DNA from: Pirellulales bacterium
Lineage (GTDB): Bacteria > Planctomycetota > Planctomycetia > Pirellulales > Thermoguttaceae
Assembly: GCA_016928165.1 (NCBI GenBank)
Contig: JAFGLH010000262.1
Coordinates: 36,199-100,198 of the forward strand
DNA length: 64,000 nt
Direction: 5' to 3'
Of the stretch, positions 18,058-27,577 are shown piece after piece. The notes under the pieces were generated by a model. The model was not told where the DNA came from, did no database searches, and worked only from the letters and a program-made list of their open reading frames with translations. How positions within the stretch are numbered: position 1 is the first letter of the stretch; every line of letters starts with the position of its first letter. Made by a program: the position numbers and the translations under genes.

Positions 18058-20865
18058 TTATCGCAAACGGGCGCGGGCTACTCCTTCCCGCTCGCGGGCG
18101 CGGCGCGAGAAAAAGACAAAGACCGCCACCAACAGCGGCGGGATCGGCGGCAGCAGCACCGCCCACAACTTGTATTGGTCCTGCACTCGCTTGATTTCCA
18201 AGTTCAACTCGGTCTCGCTGCGGTTGATTTCCCGGTCCTTCTCGCGTCGGGCCTGTTCGAGCTTGGCCTCCATCTTGCGTTCCAACTCCTGCTGCTTCAT
18301 GCCCACCACGATGGCCAGGTGTTGCAGGTCGATGTTTTTCTGATTTTTCAACTCGGCGAGGGTCTTTTGCATTGCCTCCTCTTCCTGCGTTTTGAGCCTT
18401 TCGTACTCCTCGGTGAACTTCTTCCGCGCGTCGGCGGCTTCCTTGCGGGCTTCCTTGGTGCGATCCTCGATGCGGGTCAACGTGCGATGGACCGGACGCC
18501 GCTTGCGAATCTCGATGAAACGCGGATCGCCGGCCAGGGAATCCAACGCATTGAGTACGAACGTGACGTTGTCGAAGTCGAAATGCACGCCCGCCTCCGG
18601 CACGTTGCCCTGCTCGCGGAGGCGGAAGAAGTCGCGGGAAATCATGTCGATGTCGGGCGCCAGCACGACGTCGATCTCCACCTCGCGCGGCTCGGCCGCC
18701 TTGGCCTCTTCCGCCGCGTCCGGTTTTTCGGGTTCCGCCGGCGGATCGAGCGCGATCTTTCCCCGGATACGGGCGGCCTCGACGTAAGACTCGCCCGTGG
18801 GTATCTGCCGGCGGTTTGGATTCAAGCCGCCCCGCGGGCCGAAGGGCGTCATCTGCATGATCTCGCTGAAAAGGACCGTGCCGGTCTGTTCACCGGTGCG
18901 GACCAGGGGGATGAACTCCAGATCGGCCGAGCCGGATTCGGCAAGGTAGCCTGGAAACGGGAAAAGCATCAGTTGCAAACCGGCGCTGATCGGATCATCC
19001 TGATTGAACGGGCGAAATCCGTCGTATTCGGAGGATTTGTTGTTTTCTTCGCGAGATACTTCATTTCCGCCTTTCAGATCAACCGGCTGGGGACCGTGGC
19101 AGGCATTGTCGATAAAAATGAACTCGGTCGGGAACTGACTGAACTTCGGGAATGGGTTGTAATCTTGCCAGACGATCAAATCGGCGGGGAACCGCACGCC
19201 TAGAAGACTCCAGAGCGGCTTGATGTCCCCCTTGGGCAACGGCTGGCGGGGCATGAACATGGCGTTCATCCCTCCCGGCGGCATCCTGGGCGCGCCGGTG
19301 CCCGGCACGCTCGGACAGAAGACCGGGGCCGGGTCCTCGAAGATCGCCGTCGCCTGGCCGCCGCGGACAGCCGCGATGAAGTTCTTCATCGCTTCCGGGT
19401 CCAACGACGACGGCTGAACGGCCAGCAGCACGTCGTAACGATCGGAAATCGGCTTGGTCGGATCGACGCGGACCACCTCGTATTGCTTCTTCAATTCGTC
19501 GACGATCGGCCAATCGGGGTCGGCCGACATGCTCTGCATGTTGAAGCCGCCGAACAGTTTGGCGTCGGTCTCCAAAACGCCGATCTTTTTCCGTTCCTGC
19601 TGGGCGACGGTGCAGATCGAGCGGATCAATTCGTACTCGGCCGGTATGCCGCGGTCGAAGTATTGGACCAACGGTTCCCCGGCGCCGCATTTGATCGCCA
19701 CGTCGAGGAAGATGTAATCGACGGCCAGCGCTCCGTGGCTGAGCGTGGTGACTTCGTGCGGCTCGATGCCGAATCGCTCCTCGGCCAAGGCGGCTTCCTT
19801 GCTGAACCGCTCGGTGGCGTGAATTTCAACTTCCAGATTGTTGCCGCCCCAGGCTTGCAACTCCCTCAGCGCCGAGAGTAGATTCAGCCGCGTCTGCACG
19901 TACGACTCGGGTACGACAGGGCTGACGTAAGCCTCGATCCGCACGGGCCGCTCCACTTTCAAGTCGTGGAGCAACTCGCGGGTCGGCTTCGAGAGCGAAC
20001 TGAGCTTTTCGTAGGTCGCGTCGCACCGCAGGTCGTGGTGGCGGAAGAAGACCACCGTGGCCGACGCGATTACAACCAGCGACAACGCTCGGACGAGGTA
20101 GTGGCCGGCCTGCTCCCAGCGGTGCAGGCCGCTGAACCAATGCCGTCGCCCGATCAACACCATGCTCAGGTAGAGCATCACTACGACGATCACCAAAAAG
20201 TAGACCACCGAAGCGAGGCTGATCACGCCGTGCGCGAAGTCGTCCATGCGGCTGCCGATGCTCCAACTCTTGACGGCCATGGTCGCTTGACGCCCCAGGC
20301 CGCCGAGCATCGCATCGGTCTGGGCAAGTGCGACGAGGGGAATGTTGAACAACACGCCCAAGACGAAGCTGATGGTGATGTTGGCGGTGAGGAAGGAGGC
20401 CACCAATCCGATGGCCAGCATTGCCAATCCGACGAGCCAGTAGCCGACGTATGTGCCGAGGAACAGTCCCACGTCGGGATTGCCCAGCCAGGCAAGCACG
20501 GCGAGGTTGCAGACCAACGAGAACAGCAGCGCGACGGAGAAGATGGCCACGGCGGACAGGTATTTTCCCAGCACGATCTCGAAATCGCCGGCGGGGATGG
20601 TCAGCAGCAACTCGTCGGTACCCTGTTTGCGTTCGTCGGCCCAGACGCCCATCGTAATTGAAGGGACGTAGACCAACATGATGAAGGGGAACCAGAAGCT
20701 GAGTTGGTCGAGGTTCGCCAGGTTGTTGTTGAAGAACGCCGGCACCCAAAAAGCGGCTATCGCGCCCATCAGGACGAAGACGCAGATGAACAGATAGCCC
20801 GTCGGACTGGCGAAGTAACTGCCGAAGTTCCGCCGAAAAACGGCCGTTAGCACGTTGAAGTTCAT
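18058..20865 (-). CDS. Fused ABC-2 permease and GldG-type protein
   Basis: A 935-residue membrane protein that joins two usual partners. Residues 1-250 are an ABC-2 permease with six membrane segments (start NFNVLTAVFRRNFGSYFASP; the motif WADERKQGTDELLLT is typical of GldF). After a further membrane segment near residues 260-280 comes a large outer domain of the GldG type (about 290-780). Near residues 800-905 there is a long charged coiled coil, then a final membrane span (LLPPIPPLLVAVFVFF). The family is linked to gliding in Bacteroidota, but planctomycetes use it without known gliding genes. The ATPase partner is at 20994. The transported substrate is unknown. Confidence 0.85.
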   Translation of the reverse strand: MNFNVLTAVFRRNFGSYFASPTGYLFICVFVLMGAIAAFWVPAFFNNNLANLDQLSFWFPFIMLVYVPSITMGVWADERKQGTDELLLTIPAGDFEIVLGKYLSAVAIFSVALLFSLVCNLAVLAWLGNPDVGLFLGTYVGYWLVGLAMLAIGLVASFLTANITISFVLGVLFNIPLVALAQTDAMLGGLGRQATMAVKSWSIGSRMDDFAHGVISLASVVYFLVIVVVMLYLSMVLIGRRHWFSGLHRWEQAGHYLVRALSLVVIASATVVFFRHHDLRCDATYEKLSSLSKPTRELLHDLKVERPVRIEAYVSPVVPESYVQTRLNLLSALRELQAWGGNNLEVEIHATERFSKEAALAEERFGIEPHEVTTLSHGALAVDYIFLDVAIKCGAGEPLVQYFDRGIPAEYELIRSICTVAQQERKKIGVLETDAKLFGGFNMQSMSADPDWPIVDELKKQYEVVRVDPTKPISDRYDVLLAVQPSSLDPEAMKNFIAAVRGGQATAIFEDPAPVFCPSVPGTGAPRMPPGGMNAMFMPRQPLPKGDIKPLWSLLGVRFPADLIVWQDYNPFPKFSQFPTEFIFIDNACHGPQPVDLKGGNEVSREENNKSSEYDGFRPFNQDDPISAGLQLMLFPFPGYLAESGSADLEFIPLVRTGEQTGTVLFSEIMQMTPFGPRGGLNPNRRQIPTGESYVEAARIRGKIALDPPAEPEKPDAAEEAKAAEPREVEIDVVLAPDIDMISRDFFRLREQGNVPEAGVHFDFDNVTFVLNALDSLAGDPRFIEIRKRRPVHRTLTRIEDRTKEARKEAADARKKFTEEYERLKTQEEEAMQKTLAELKNQKNIDLQHLAIVVGMKQQELERKMEAKLEQARREKDREINRSETELNLEIKRVQDQYKLWAVLLPPIPPLLVAVFVFFSRRAREREGVARARLR

Positions 20866-20874
20866 GGCGAATAT

Positions 20875-20989
20875 AGTGGGTAGTGGATAGTGGATAGTGA
20901 AAAGCGGTCAGCGACAACGGTTTCAAAACCTACCCGCTCAACAACACCGACAACTGATTCCTAAAAACTGACTGCTGATAACCGACAAC
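20875..20989. repeat. Heptamer-periodic intergenic tract (AGTGGAT units)
   Basis: Units AGTGGGT, AGTGGAT, AGTGGAT and AGTGAAA occupy 20875-20902. A second phase-locked set (CGACAAC, TGATTCC, TAAAAAC, TGACTGC, TGATAAC, CGACAAC) occupies 20948-20989. The array fills the gap between the ABC ATPase stop and the permease start, that is, the leader of the permease gene. Confidence 0.6.
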
Positions 20990-20993
20990 TCCC

Positions 20994-21725
20994 TCACACC
21001 GCGGTCAACTCGCGGAAAGACTCATCCAGGGGTCGCCCCTCTCGGGTCAAATCGCCGATCGGTCCGTCGAAGATTAAATGCCCCTCGTTGATGAACAGCG
21101 CGCGTGCGGCCATTGCCTCGACCTCCTGCAAGATGTGAGTGGAGAGGAGGATCGTTTTGCTACGGCCCAGCTTGCGGATCGTCTCGCGTACCTCGTGTAT
21201 TTGATTGGGGTCCAGTCCGGCGGTCGGCTCGTCGAGGATCAACACGTCCGGTTCGTGGAGCAGCACTTGCGCCATGCCTACCCGCTGGCGATAGCCGCGC
21301 GAGAGCTTGCCGATCGGTTTGCCGATCACGCTGCCCAGCGAGCAGAGTTCGACCACCTCTTCGATCCGTTCCTTTCTACGGATTTTCGACAGCCCCCTGG
21401 CGTCGGCGAAAAAGCCGAGCAGCGCCCTGGGAGTCATATCCGCGTAGAGGGGACCGTTCTCGGGCAAATAGCCGAGCTTCGCCGCGCCGGCCAGCCGATC
21501 GTTGGTCATGTCGTGACCGGCGATGCGCGCCGTGCCCGAAGATGGGGCCAGGTAACCGGTCAGCAACTTCATCGTGGTGCTTTTGCCGGCCCCGTTCGGA
21601 CCGAGAAAGGCCACCACCTCGCCTTGGCTAACCTGGAAGGAAACGTCCTCGACGGCGGCGAAGCGTCCGTAGTATTTCGATAGCCCGATGGCCTCGATCA
21701 TTGCGGGGCCTTGCTGCTGGGTCAT
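20994..21725 (-). CDS. ABC transporter ATP-binding protein (GldA-like)
   Basis: A 243-residue ATPase with Walker A GPNGAGKSTTMK, signature LSRGYRQRVGMAQ, Walker B VLILDEPTAGLD and switch His in LLSTHILQEVE. It belongs to the ABC-2/CcmA-like class, which energises permeases such as the one encoded next. The ATG at 21725 has AGGAG nine bases upstream. A later ATG at 21701 begins the conserved core (MIEAIGLSKYYGRF) and cannot be excluded. It heads the operon ATPase, permease-GldG fusion, DUF4340 protein, small membrane protein. Confidence 0.93.
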   Translation of the reverse strand: MTQQQGPAMIEAIGLSKYYGRFAAVEDVSFQVSQGEVVAFLGPNGAGKSTTMKLLTGYLAPSSGTARIAGHDMTNDRLAGAAKLGYLPENGPLYADMTPRALLGFFADARGLSKIRRKERIEEVVELCSLGSVIGKPIGKLSRGYRQRVGMAQVLLHEPDVLILDEPTAGLDPNQIHEVRETIRKLGRSKTILLSTHILQEVEAMAARALFINEGHLIFDGPIGDLTREGRPLDESFRELTAV

Positions 21726-21884
21726 GGCAACTCGCTCCTGCTGCTGAACTTAGGGCGGGAACCGGCCGGCCTGCCCAACGGCGGTTGGATCGAAGCGACG
21801 ATTATAACACCCCGCCGCGCGAAGCCAAACCCCCATTTTCATGGAATTCGTTGCCGCCACGCGGGGTTTCTTGCAGTCCAATCG

Positions 21885-22379
21885 CTACTCGGCCGGGGCG
21901 GACGAGGAGTTGGCGAACGACTGCAACGCCAAATAGCTGGGACCGAACCGCTTGATGTTGTCCAACTGCTTGTCAAACTCGTCGTAGTGCGCCTCTTCGT
22001 CGGTCACCAAGCTCTCGAAGAGTTGCTTCGAGACCGAGTCGGAGTTGGCGGCGCACCGGTTGGCGTAGTCGTTGTACATCTCCACGGCGGCGTTCTCCAT
22101 CTCGGCCGCGGATTTGAGAATCTCCTCCGGGTCGGTGATTTTTTTCACCTCGGCGGAGGGGACCATCTCCACGTCGCCCTTGAGGAAGAGAATCCGCTCG
22201 GAGAGGCGCTCCAGGTGGGCCATCTCGACGATGGCGATCCGCCGCAACATGCCGGCCAAGGGGGTAAAGCCCTGGTCGTCCAAATGGAAATGCCAGTACA
22301 TGTACTGGTGGATCGTGGCGAGTTCCTCGGCTACTCCCTTGTTCAGCAGTTCGATGCTTTTGGTTTTGCTGGCGCTCAT
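21885..22379 (-). CDS. Ferritin-like di-iron protein (bacterioferritin family)
   Basis: A 164-residue four-helix protein. Candidate ferroxidase ligands are Glu in EELATIHQYMYWHF, Glu and His in EMAHLERL, Glu in AEMENAAVEMYNDY and the pair in DEEAHYDEF. These match the E...ExxH...E...ExxH pattern of ferritin-like proteins. Length fits bacterioferritin (about 155-165). A haem-ligand Met is not certain, so it may be a bacterioferritin or a Dps/DUF892-like relative. Its role would be iron storage or peroxide detoxification in the cytoplasm. The ATG at 22379 is preferred over an in-frame upstream extension because the extension reads through the repeat at 22420-22484. Confidence 0.82.
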   Translation of the reverse strand: MSASKTKSIELLNKGVAEELATIHQYMYWHFHLDDQGFTPLAGMLRRIAIVEMAHLERLSERILFLKGDVEMVPSAEVKKITDPEEILKSAAEMENAAVEMYNDYANRCAANSDSVSKQLFESLVTDEEAHYDEFDKQLDNIKRFGPSYLALQSFANSSSAPAE

Positions 22380-22419
22380 GATGGTTGCTTTCGTTGTGCG
22401 AGTTGAATTTCGTGCATAG

Positions 22420-22484
22420 TTTAGCAGCCGCCAGCACGACGGCTTGCAGCGGGATCGAGGGCCGTCGTGCCGACGGCCGCTAAA
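22420..22484. repeat. Imperfect inverted repeat beginning TTTAGC
   Basis: The left arm (22420-22445) and the reverse complement of the right arm (22460-22484) agree at 21 of 24 positions. The left arm resembles that of 1033-1096. It lies between the ferritin-like gene start and the permease stop and could fold into a long stem. Confidence 0.7.
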
Positions 22485-22508
22485 CAACCCATCCGCCGCT
22501 GAGACCGC

Positions 22509-25500
22509 CTACAACGCCGCGCGGCCTTCTTGAAGCAGTTTTAACGGTTCCGTGCGGCCTGTCAAGACGGCCGGCCAGAGTGCGGCCAGGAGACACAAAC
22601 CCAGGGCCATGCCGAACCCAATCGACAGATGACCCCAGGGAATCACCAGCGGCGGGGCCAAACCGCCGAAAAAGCTGACGTTTTGCGATATGCCCGTCCC
22701 GCACCAGCCGGAAAGAATGCCGAAGGCAAGACTCAAGATGCAGGTAATCAGCCCGATCATGATCCCCTCGGAAATAATCATGCGGAACAGCCCGGAGCGG
22801 GTGACGCCCTGCGAGCGCAACACGCCGAACTCCCAGCGCCGCGCCCGGACCGAGGCCATTACCGTGTTGATCATTCCTATCGAGGTAATGACCAGCGTGA
22901 TCAGCGGCAGGTAGCAATAGCCCCAAATCATGCTATCGGCCCGGCCGATGATCCGCGCGCGGATTTCCTCGGGCGTGGTGATGCGGACCGACTCGCCGAA
23001 CATCTGCGCTCCGGCACTCCATTCGCCCTGGCGGTTGACCGGCTGTTTTTCGCCGATGTTCCGAGCGGCGATCGGCTTCAAGGCTTCGCCGAGGTTCAGC
23101 ATCGCCGATCGTTTGGCGTCGATCTCCTCGCCCATATTGGTCGGCTGCGGTCCGGCGCCGGCTTTCTCTTGTGACACGCGGAGGATTTCGTCGGCGATTA
23201 TTTTCGCTTCGGCGAGATGCTTGGCGCCGTACTGTTGATCGACGTTCAACCAGATGAAATTGGTTCGCGGCAGGTTGAAGTCGCGGCGCACGTCGGCGTA
23301 ATTGGTGAACACGATTGCCGCAGAGCGTCCCTCGCGGCGTCGCAGGCCGGAAAACTTCGTCATCCAGTGCCAACCGGGCAACTCAACCGCGCCCGCAATA
23401 GTGTACTCGACGCGCTCCGCAGGCGTTTCGGGCGGAACCACCGCGAACTTATCGCCCAACGTCAAGCCGGTCGCACGGAGGAAATGGTCGGGCACTATGC
23501 AGTAATGGCCCGATTTCAGCTTCGCAACGGCATCCGACGGATCGCCCTCGGCAAACTCCGCCTTGACCATCGGATCGGAACCGCCGAAAGCCAGTTCCGG
23601 ATCGAGGCCGATAACAATCACGTTATTTTGGCTAATCACCGAATGACGTTTTTTGCTGCCGGTGATGTCTTCGGCCAATCGCGGCTGCTCGACGGCCAGG
23701 GGCATGAACTTCTCCTGTTGAACGCCCGGCAGCGCGTGGACGGATTCGATCTCGCCGTCTGGCAAACCGCCCTGTTGAAACAACACCAGCACGTCCGGCG
23801 GCCAGTCGCCCGGATTGAACGGCGCCAACATCGAATAACCCCAAATCTGGAACGAAGCGAACAGCCCCAGCCCGACGGTCAGGGCGGCCGTTGTGCCGAG
23901 CGTCCGCCACAGGTTGCCGCTCAATTGCGAACGGAGCAAGCGCGGCTCCAGCCCCAGGCATCTGGCGAGCCAAGGGCCGAGAATTTTTTCGAGCAACAGA
24001 ATCGCCGCCGGCGCCAACAACACAAAGCCCACGGCCATGGTCGCGTAGCCCAACCCGGCGTAACTGTAATAGAGCGTGTCGCTCGACATCGAAATCGAGG
24101 TGACGTAAACCAGAATAGGATTGATGGAAATCAGCGACAGCCCAATGACGGCGAACGCCACCGCCCGGGGCACGTTCGGCCGGAACCACGGCCGCGGCGA
24201 CATGGCCTCGAGCGGTTGCACGCTGTTGGCCCGCCATGCCGGCAACAGCGAGGCAGCCATCGCCCCGCCGACGGTACTCGCCCCGGTAAGCAGGACGCAC
24301 CACGTTCCCACAGTAACTTCGCTACGGAACAAGCCGGGCTCCCACCAAGCGACGAAGCTCAGGACTCCCCAGCCGGCCAGCAGCCCGCCGCCCCAGCCGA
24401 TCAGGGCCAGGATCAACCCTTCGGCGGCGATTACCCGGGCGACCTGACCGCGCGTCAAACCGACGGCCCTCATCACGGCGAACTGCCGGACCCGCTCGGT
24501 CACACCCATACTCAGCGTGGTAAAGATAATGAACAGCGAGGCCAGCATCGCCAATCCGGTAGCGGCCAATGAGTTGCGCCTCGCGCTTTGGGCCGACCGT
24601 CCCTCTTCGATGCCGGAGCGAATGTCATCGACGCCCAACAGCGACGCCGTCGGCGAGGAATCCGCGATTCGCGCGGCCAACGACCGTTGAACTTCGGCGG
24701 CTTTACTTTTTGCCTCCGGCGCGAGTTTAATATTTACCAGATTGGTTAGGGCCTTGCCGCGGGTAAAGTATTCCGCCAGAGCGGACGAAACGTAGAGCGC
24801 CGACGAGGCCGGACCGGCCTCGATGCCCGTCTTCGCTTTTTCCTCGCCGGGCGGCCGCATCCGCCCCATGCCCATCGAACCGCCCTTGCCGGGATCGAGA
24901 ATGCCGACAATCTTGACGCGATACTCCTTCATCCCAATGATGACCAACACGTCGTCGCCCGACTTGACCTTGTATTGCTCGGCGGCGCTTTTGGCGAGGA
25001 CCGCTTCGCGAGCGTCGATGTTTTTAGGATCAACAGTTCGGTTGGGATCGAGCCACTTTCCTTCGGTGATTGGGTAAGGCGGATTTTCGGCTCCGGCGCC
25101 GACCAACATCGGGGAACTGAACATGCCGAACCCGGGCCGCCCTCGTCCTCGGCGATGCTTTGGTTTTTCATCCGTCGGCTTGCCGGCAGCGGCTTTGTCA
25201 TTTTCCAATTCAGCATCCCGTGAATACACGGGGGGAATTTTCCGTCCACCACCACCTTTCCCCCTGGTGTCACCCGGGGCTATATGGCCCTGTTTCCGAT
25301 CGCCGCCCATCCCCATCAATATGCTCATTCCATCTCCGCCGCCGGGCGGGGCGTTCGGATTGATAATCCGGATCGTGGTCTGCGAAACCGGATCGACTTC
25401 CGCCAACATCGAGTCGCCGCGCAAGTCGGCAATCAGTCGCGCGTCGATATGCGGATCTTGTTCATCCTCGGGCACGACGAAAAAATCGTATCGGCCGAGA

Positions 25501-25661
25501 TATTCCGCCGCCTGTGTGCCGAACTGGGACGACATCGCGTCGTAGATGCCGACGACCCAAACCACGACGCAAGACGCGGCAACCATCGCCAGAGTGGTTA
25601 AAAACATCCGCGCCGGATGGCGCACCGCGTAGGCCACGGCCAATTTCCATGCAATCGACAT
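22509..25661 (-). CDS. FtsX/MacB-type ABC transporter permease
   Basis: A 1050-residue permease. The N-terminal span (residues 15-40) is followed by a MacB-like outer domain that includes a Gly/Lys-rich insert near residues 105-165. A cluster of three or four membrane helices (about 365-470) carries the FtsX motif (MGVTERVRQFAVMRAVGLTRGQVARV). A second set of FtsX helices lies at the C-terminus (about 930-1040), with RARRWEFGVLRSQGVTRSG. Systems of this type move lipoproteins or export peptides and antibiotics rather than importing solutes. The start overlaps the ATPase stop by one base (TAATG). The substrate is not evident. Confidence 0.92.
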   Translation of the reverse strand: MSIAWKLAVAYAVRHPARMFLTTLAMVAASCVVVWVVGIYDAMSSQFGTQAAEYLGRYDFFVVPEDEQDPHIDARLIADLRGDSMLAEVDPVSQTTIRIINPNAPPGGGDGMSILMGMGGDRKQGHIAPGDTRGKGGGGRKIPPVYSRDAELENDKAAAGKPTDEKPKHRRGRGRPGFGMFSSPMLVGAGAENPPYPITEGKWLDPNRTVDPKNIDAREAVLAKSAAEQYKVKSGDDVLVIIGMKEYRVKIVGILDPGKGGSMGMGRMRPPGEEKAKTGIEAGPASSALYVSSALAEYFTRGKALTNLVNIKLAPEAKSKAAEVQRSLAARIADSSPTASLLGVDDIRSGIEEGRSAQSARRNSLAATGLAMLASLFIIFTTLSMGVTERVRQFAVMRAVGLTRGQVARVIAAEGLILALIGWGGGLLAGWGVLSFVAWWEPGLFRSEVTVGTWCVLLTGASTVGGAMAASLLPAWRANSVQPLEAMSPRPWFRPNVPRAVAFAVIGLSLISINPILVYVTSISMSSDTLYYSYAGLGYATMAVGFVLLAPAAILLLEKILGPWLARCLGLEPRLLRSQLSGNLWRTLGTTAALTVGLGLFASFQIWGYSMLAPFNPGDWPPDVLVLFQQGGLPDGEIESVHALPGVQQEKFMPLAVEQPRLAEDITGSKKRHSVISQNNVIVIGLDPELAFGGSDPMVKAEFAEGDPSDAVAKLKSGHYCIVPDHFLRATGLTLGDKFAVVPPETPAERVEYTIAGAVELPGWHWMTKFSGLRRREGRSAAIVFTNYADVRRDFNLPRTNFIWLNVDQQYGAKHLAEAKIIADEILRVSQEKAGAGPQPTNMGEEIDAKRSAMLNLGEALKPIAARNIGEKQPVNRQGEWSAGAQMFGESVRITTPEEIRARIIGRADSMIWGYCYLPLITLVITSIGMINTVMASVRARRWEFGVLRSQGVTRSGLFRMIISEGIMIGLITCILSLAFGILSGWCGTGISQNVSFFGGLAPPLVIPWGHLSIGFGMALGLCLLAALWPAVLTGRTEPLKLLQEGRAAL

Positions 25662-26440
25662 TACTGGCCCTCCCCAGCCGGTCCCATGCCCACCACGTCC
25701 TGATACTGGGCCGCCAGTTCATGCAAGTCGCTGAACGGTTCGGTCTTGAACTCGGTCAGCAAGCGACCGTCCTTGAGCACCACGATCCGCTCCGACCAGA
25801 CGGCGACCGCCGGTTCGTGCGTGACCAGAACGATTGTTCGTCCCTGCTCCTTGCACAACCGTTTCAGTAGTTTGCAGATGCTCTGGCCGGTGACTGAATC
25901 GAGGCTGCCGGTCGGCTCGTCGGCCATGATGATCGAAGGCTCGCCGACGATTGCCCGGGCGATGGCCACCCGTTGCTGCTCGCCGCCGCTTAAGGCGTCG
26001 GGGAGATGGCGGCCGCGATCGGTGAGGCCCAACTGTCCGAGCAACTTGTCGAGCGCGGCGGAATCGGCCTCTCCCCGGTCGGCCAAAACGGGCAGCATCA
26101 CGTTGTCCCGCGCGGTCAGCGTGGGAATCAGATTGAACGCCTGAAAGACCAGCCCGATATGGCGGCGGCGGAAGAGCGTCAGATCGTAGTCCGACATGGC
26201 GGAGATGTCCTGCCCGTCGACCAGCACTTTTCCGGCGGTGGGGCGAGTCAGTCCGGCCATGACGTGGAGCAATGTGCTTTTGCCCGATCCGCTGGCCCCC
26301 ATCACGGCGACGAACTCGCCTTTTCGGATGGTCAAATCGACGTTGCTTAGCGCCTCGATAAATGAATTGCCCTGTCGAAAGCGTTTGGTCAAGCCCTCGA
26401 CCCGCAGCGGCGGGGCATTGGTTGTGGTTGCCGTGCTCAC
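25661..26440 (-). CDS. ABC transporter ATP-binding protein (LolD/MacB type)
   Basis: A 259-residue ATPase with Walker A GASGSGKSTLLH, signature LSGGEQQRVAIARA and Walker B IIMADEPTGSLD. The DEPTGSLDS ending is characteristic of the LolD/MacB/FtsE class that works with FtsX-like permeases. A GTG start at 26440 is chosen because AAGGA lies just upstream and the longer in-frame reading only adds residues translated from the preceding gene. Its stop shares one base with the permease start. The DUF1559 gene ends 20 bases upstream, so all three may form one operon. Confidence 0.92.
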   Translation of the reverse strand: MSTATTTNAPPLRVEGLTKRFRQGNSFIEALSNVDLTIRKGEFVAVMGASGSGKSTLLHVMAGLTRPTAGKVLVDGQDISAMSDYDLTLFRRRHIGLVFQAFNLIPTLTARDNVMLPVLADRGEADSAALDKLLGQLGLTDRGRHLPDALSGGEQQRVAIARAIVGEPSIIMADEPTGSLDSVTGQSICKLLKRLCKEQGRTIVLVTHEPAVAVWSERIVVLKDGRLLTEFKTEPFSDLHELAAQYQDVVGMGPAGEGQ

Positions 26441-26460
26441 ATGATGGTCCTTAATAAATG

Positions 26461-27495
26461 TCAATACGCGTTTCCAGAAAGTATTTCTCCGCCGTCGCGG
26501 GTCCAGAGCCGGCGCCAAACCTCGATATTGATCGAATCGCCGATGAACCGGACGCTGCCGTCGCAGAAACAGACGTTGACCCCGCCGGGATGCCGGCTGC
26601 GGGCGGCGGTGACTTTCGACGATTTATAAGCCAAATCCGGCCAGGGGCAATTGGGCGGGAAACGCCCGTTCATCACAGGTCCAGACGGACTACATCCGCG
26701 CAGCCACGTGGTCAGCCGCTTTCCGTCCCAACCGCAACCGCTAATGTCCAGGTTGCCCGCCTCGGCAACGGGCGCCTGATTGGAAGATATCTGGGCGCGA
26801 TAGACCTGAATATCAGGGATCGAACCGGAACTGGGCGAATCGCCTGGGCCTCGAAGCGACTCGGTGAATGCAAGCGTGTTGCTTGTGCCGTCTTGGATGT
26901 CGCGGAAGGCGATCCTGGAGTTGACCCAGCAAAGGCCGTCGCAGTTGTCCGAAAAGCTCGGGTGGTAGGCCCCGTCCAAGCCGCTGCTCCCATTCATCGC
27001 GTAATTGGTTCCGGCGGCGGGGATCGGCTCCGAACCTACATTGACAACATGCACCGGCTCCTCGGCATCGCTGGGACATATAAACATAGGCACCACGGTC
27101 GCGACGGCGGCGTGCAATTCGACCGGGAGGGGGGCCGAACCGGGATGGCCCATGTAAATGTCAAAATCGATCAAGTCTTGCAAGTTAGCTTGCTCGGCGT
27201 AGGGAAGTATTTTCGCCAGCGGCGAATAATCGTTGGGGTAACCCGGCGTTCCGTCGAGGTACGTGTAAGACCAGCCGGCGTTAGGCAAATACCCGTTCGC
27301 GCTCGCGTAGTTGTGCGTCGCCAAACCGATTTGCTTGAGGTTGTTCGTACACTGCATTTTCCTGGCCGCCTCGCGGGCCGATTGCACCGCCGGCAGCAGC
27401 AGCGCGATCAGACTGCCGATGATCGTTATCACGACCAATAATTCCACCAATGTAAAGGCGAATCGGCGCGCATGAGTTTTTTCGTCGAATCGCAT
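26461..27495 (-). CDS. DUF1559 pseudopilin-like protein
   Basis: A 344-residue protein with a short basic leader, then the type IV pilin/pseudopilin motif [14 protein letters not shown] (about residues 14-27). The helix continues as LPAVQSAREAARKMQCTNNL. Near the C-terminus it has HPGGVNVCFCDGSV, the His/Asp-Gly signature of the family. Planctomycetes carry tens to hundreds of copies. They are exported and thought to be surface or secretion components, with no proven function. The start follows GGAAGGA at good spacing. It lies directly upstream of the MacB-like ATPase gene. Confidence 0.93.
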   Translation of the reverse strand: MRFDEKTHARRFAFTLVELLVVITIIGSLIALLLPAVQSAREAARKMQCTNNLKQIGLATHNYASANGYLPNAGWSYTYLDGTPGYPNDYSPLAKILPYAEQANLQDLIDFDIYMGHPGSAPLPVELHAAVATVVPMFICPSDAEEPVHVVNVGSEPIPAAGTNYAMNGSSGLDGAYHPSFSDNCDGLCWVNSRIAFRDIQDGTSNTLAFTESLRGPGDSPSSGSIPDIQVYRAQISSNQAPVAEAGNLDISGCGWDGKRLTTWLRGCSPSGPVMNGRFPPNCPWPDLAYKSSKVTAARSRHPGGVNVCFCDGSVRFIGDSINIEVWRRLWTRDGGEILSGNAY

Positions 27496-27529
27496 TATTG
27501 TCCTTCCATGTGCTTCGATATACTTTTCG

Positions 27530-27548
27530 CAATAGCCCGAGGCTATTG
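27530..27548. terminator. Perfect 8-bp hairpin between two genes
   Basis: CAATAGCC (27530-27537) and GGCTATTG (27541-27548) enclose a three-base loop. It lies between the stop of the prenyltransferase-fold gene and the start of the DUF1559 gene, both on the minus strand. It could end the first transcript. There is no T-run. Confidence 0.4.
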
Positions 27549-27577
27549 AATCGAGCGTGAACCGGGTGCATATTGGT

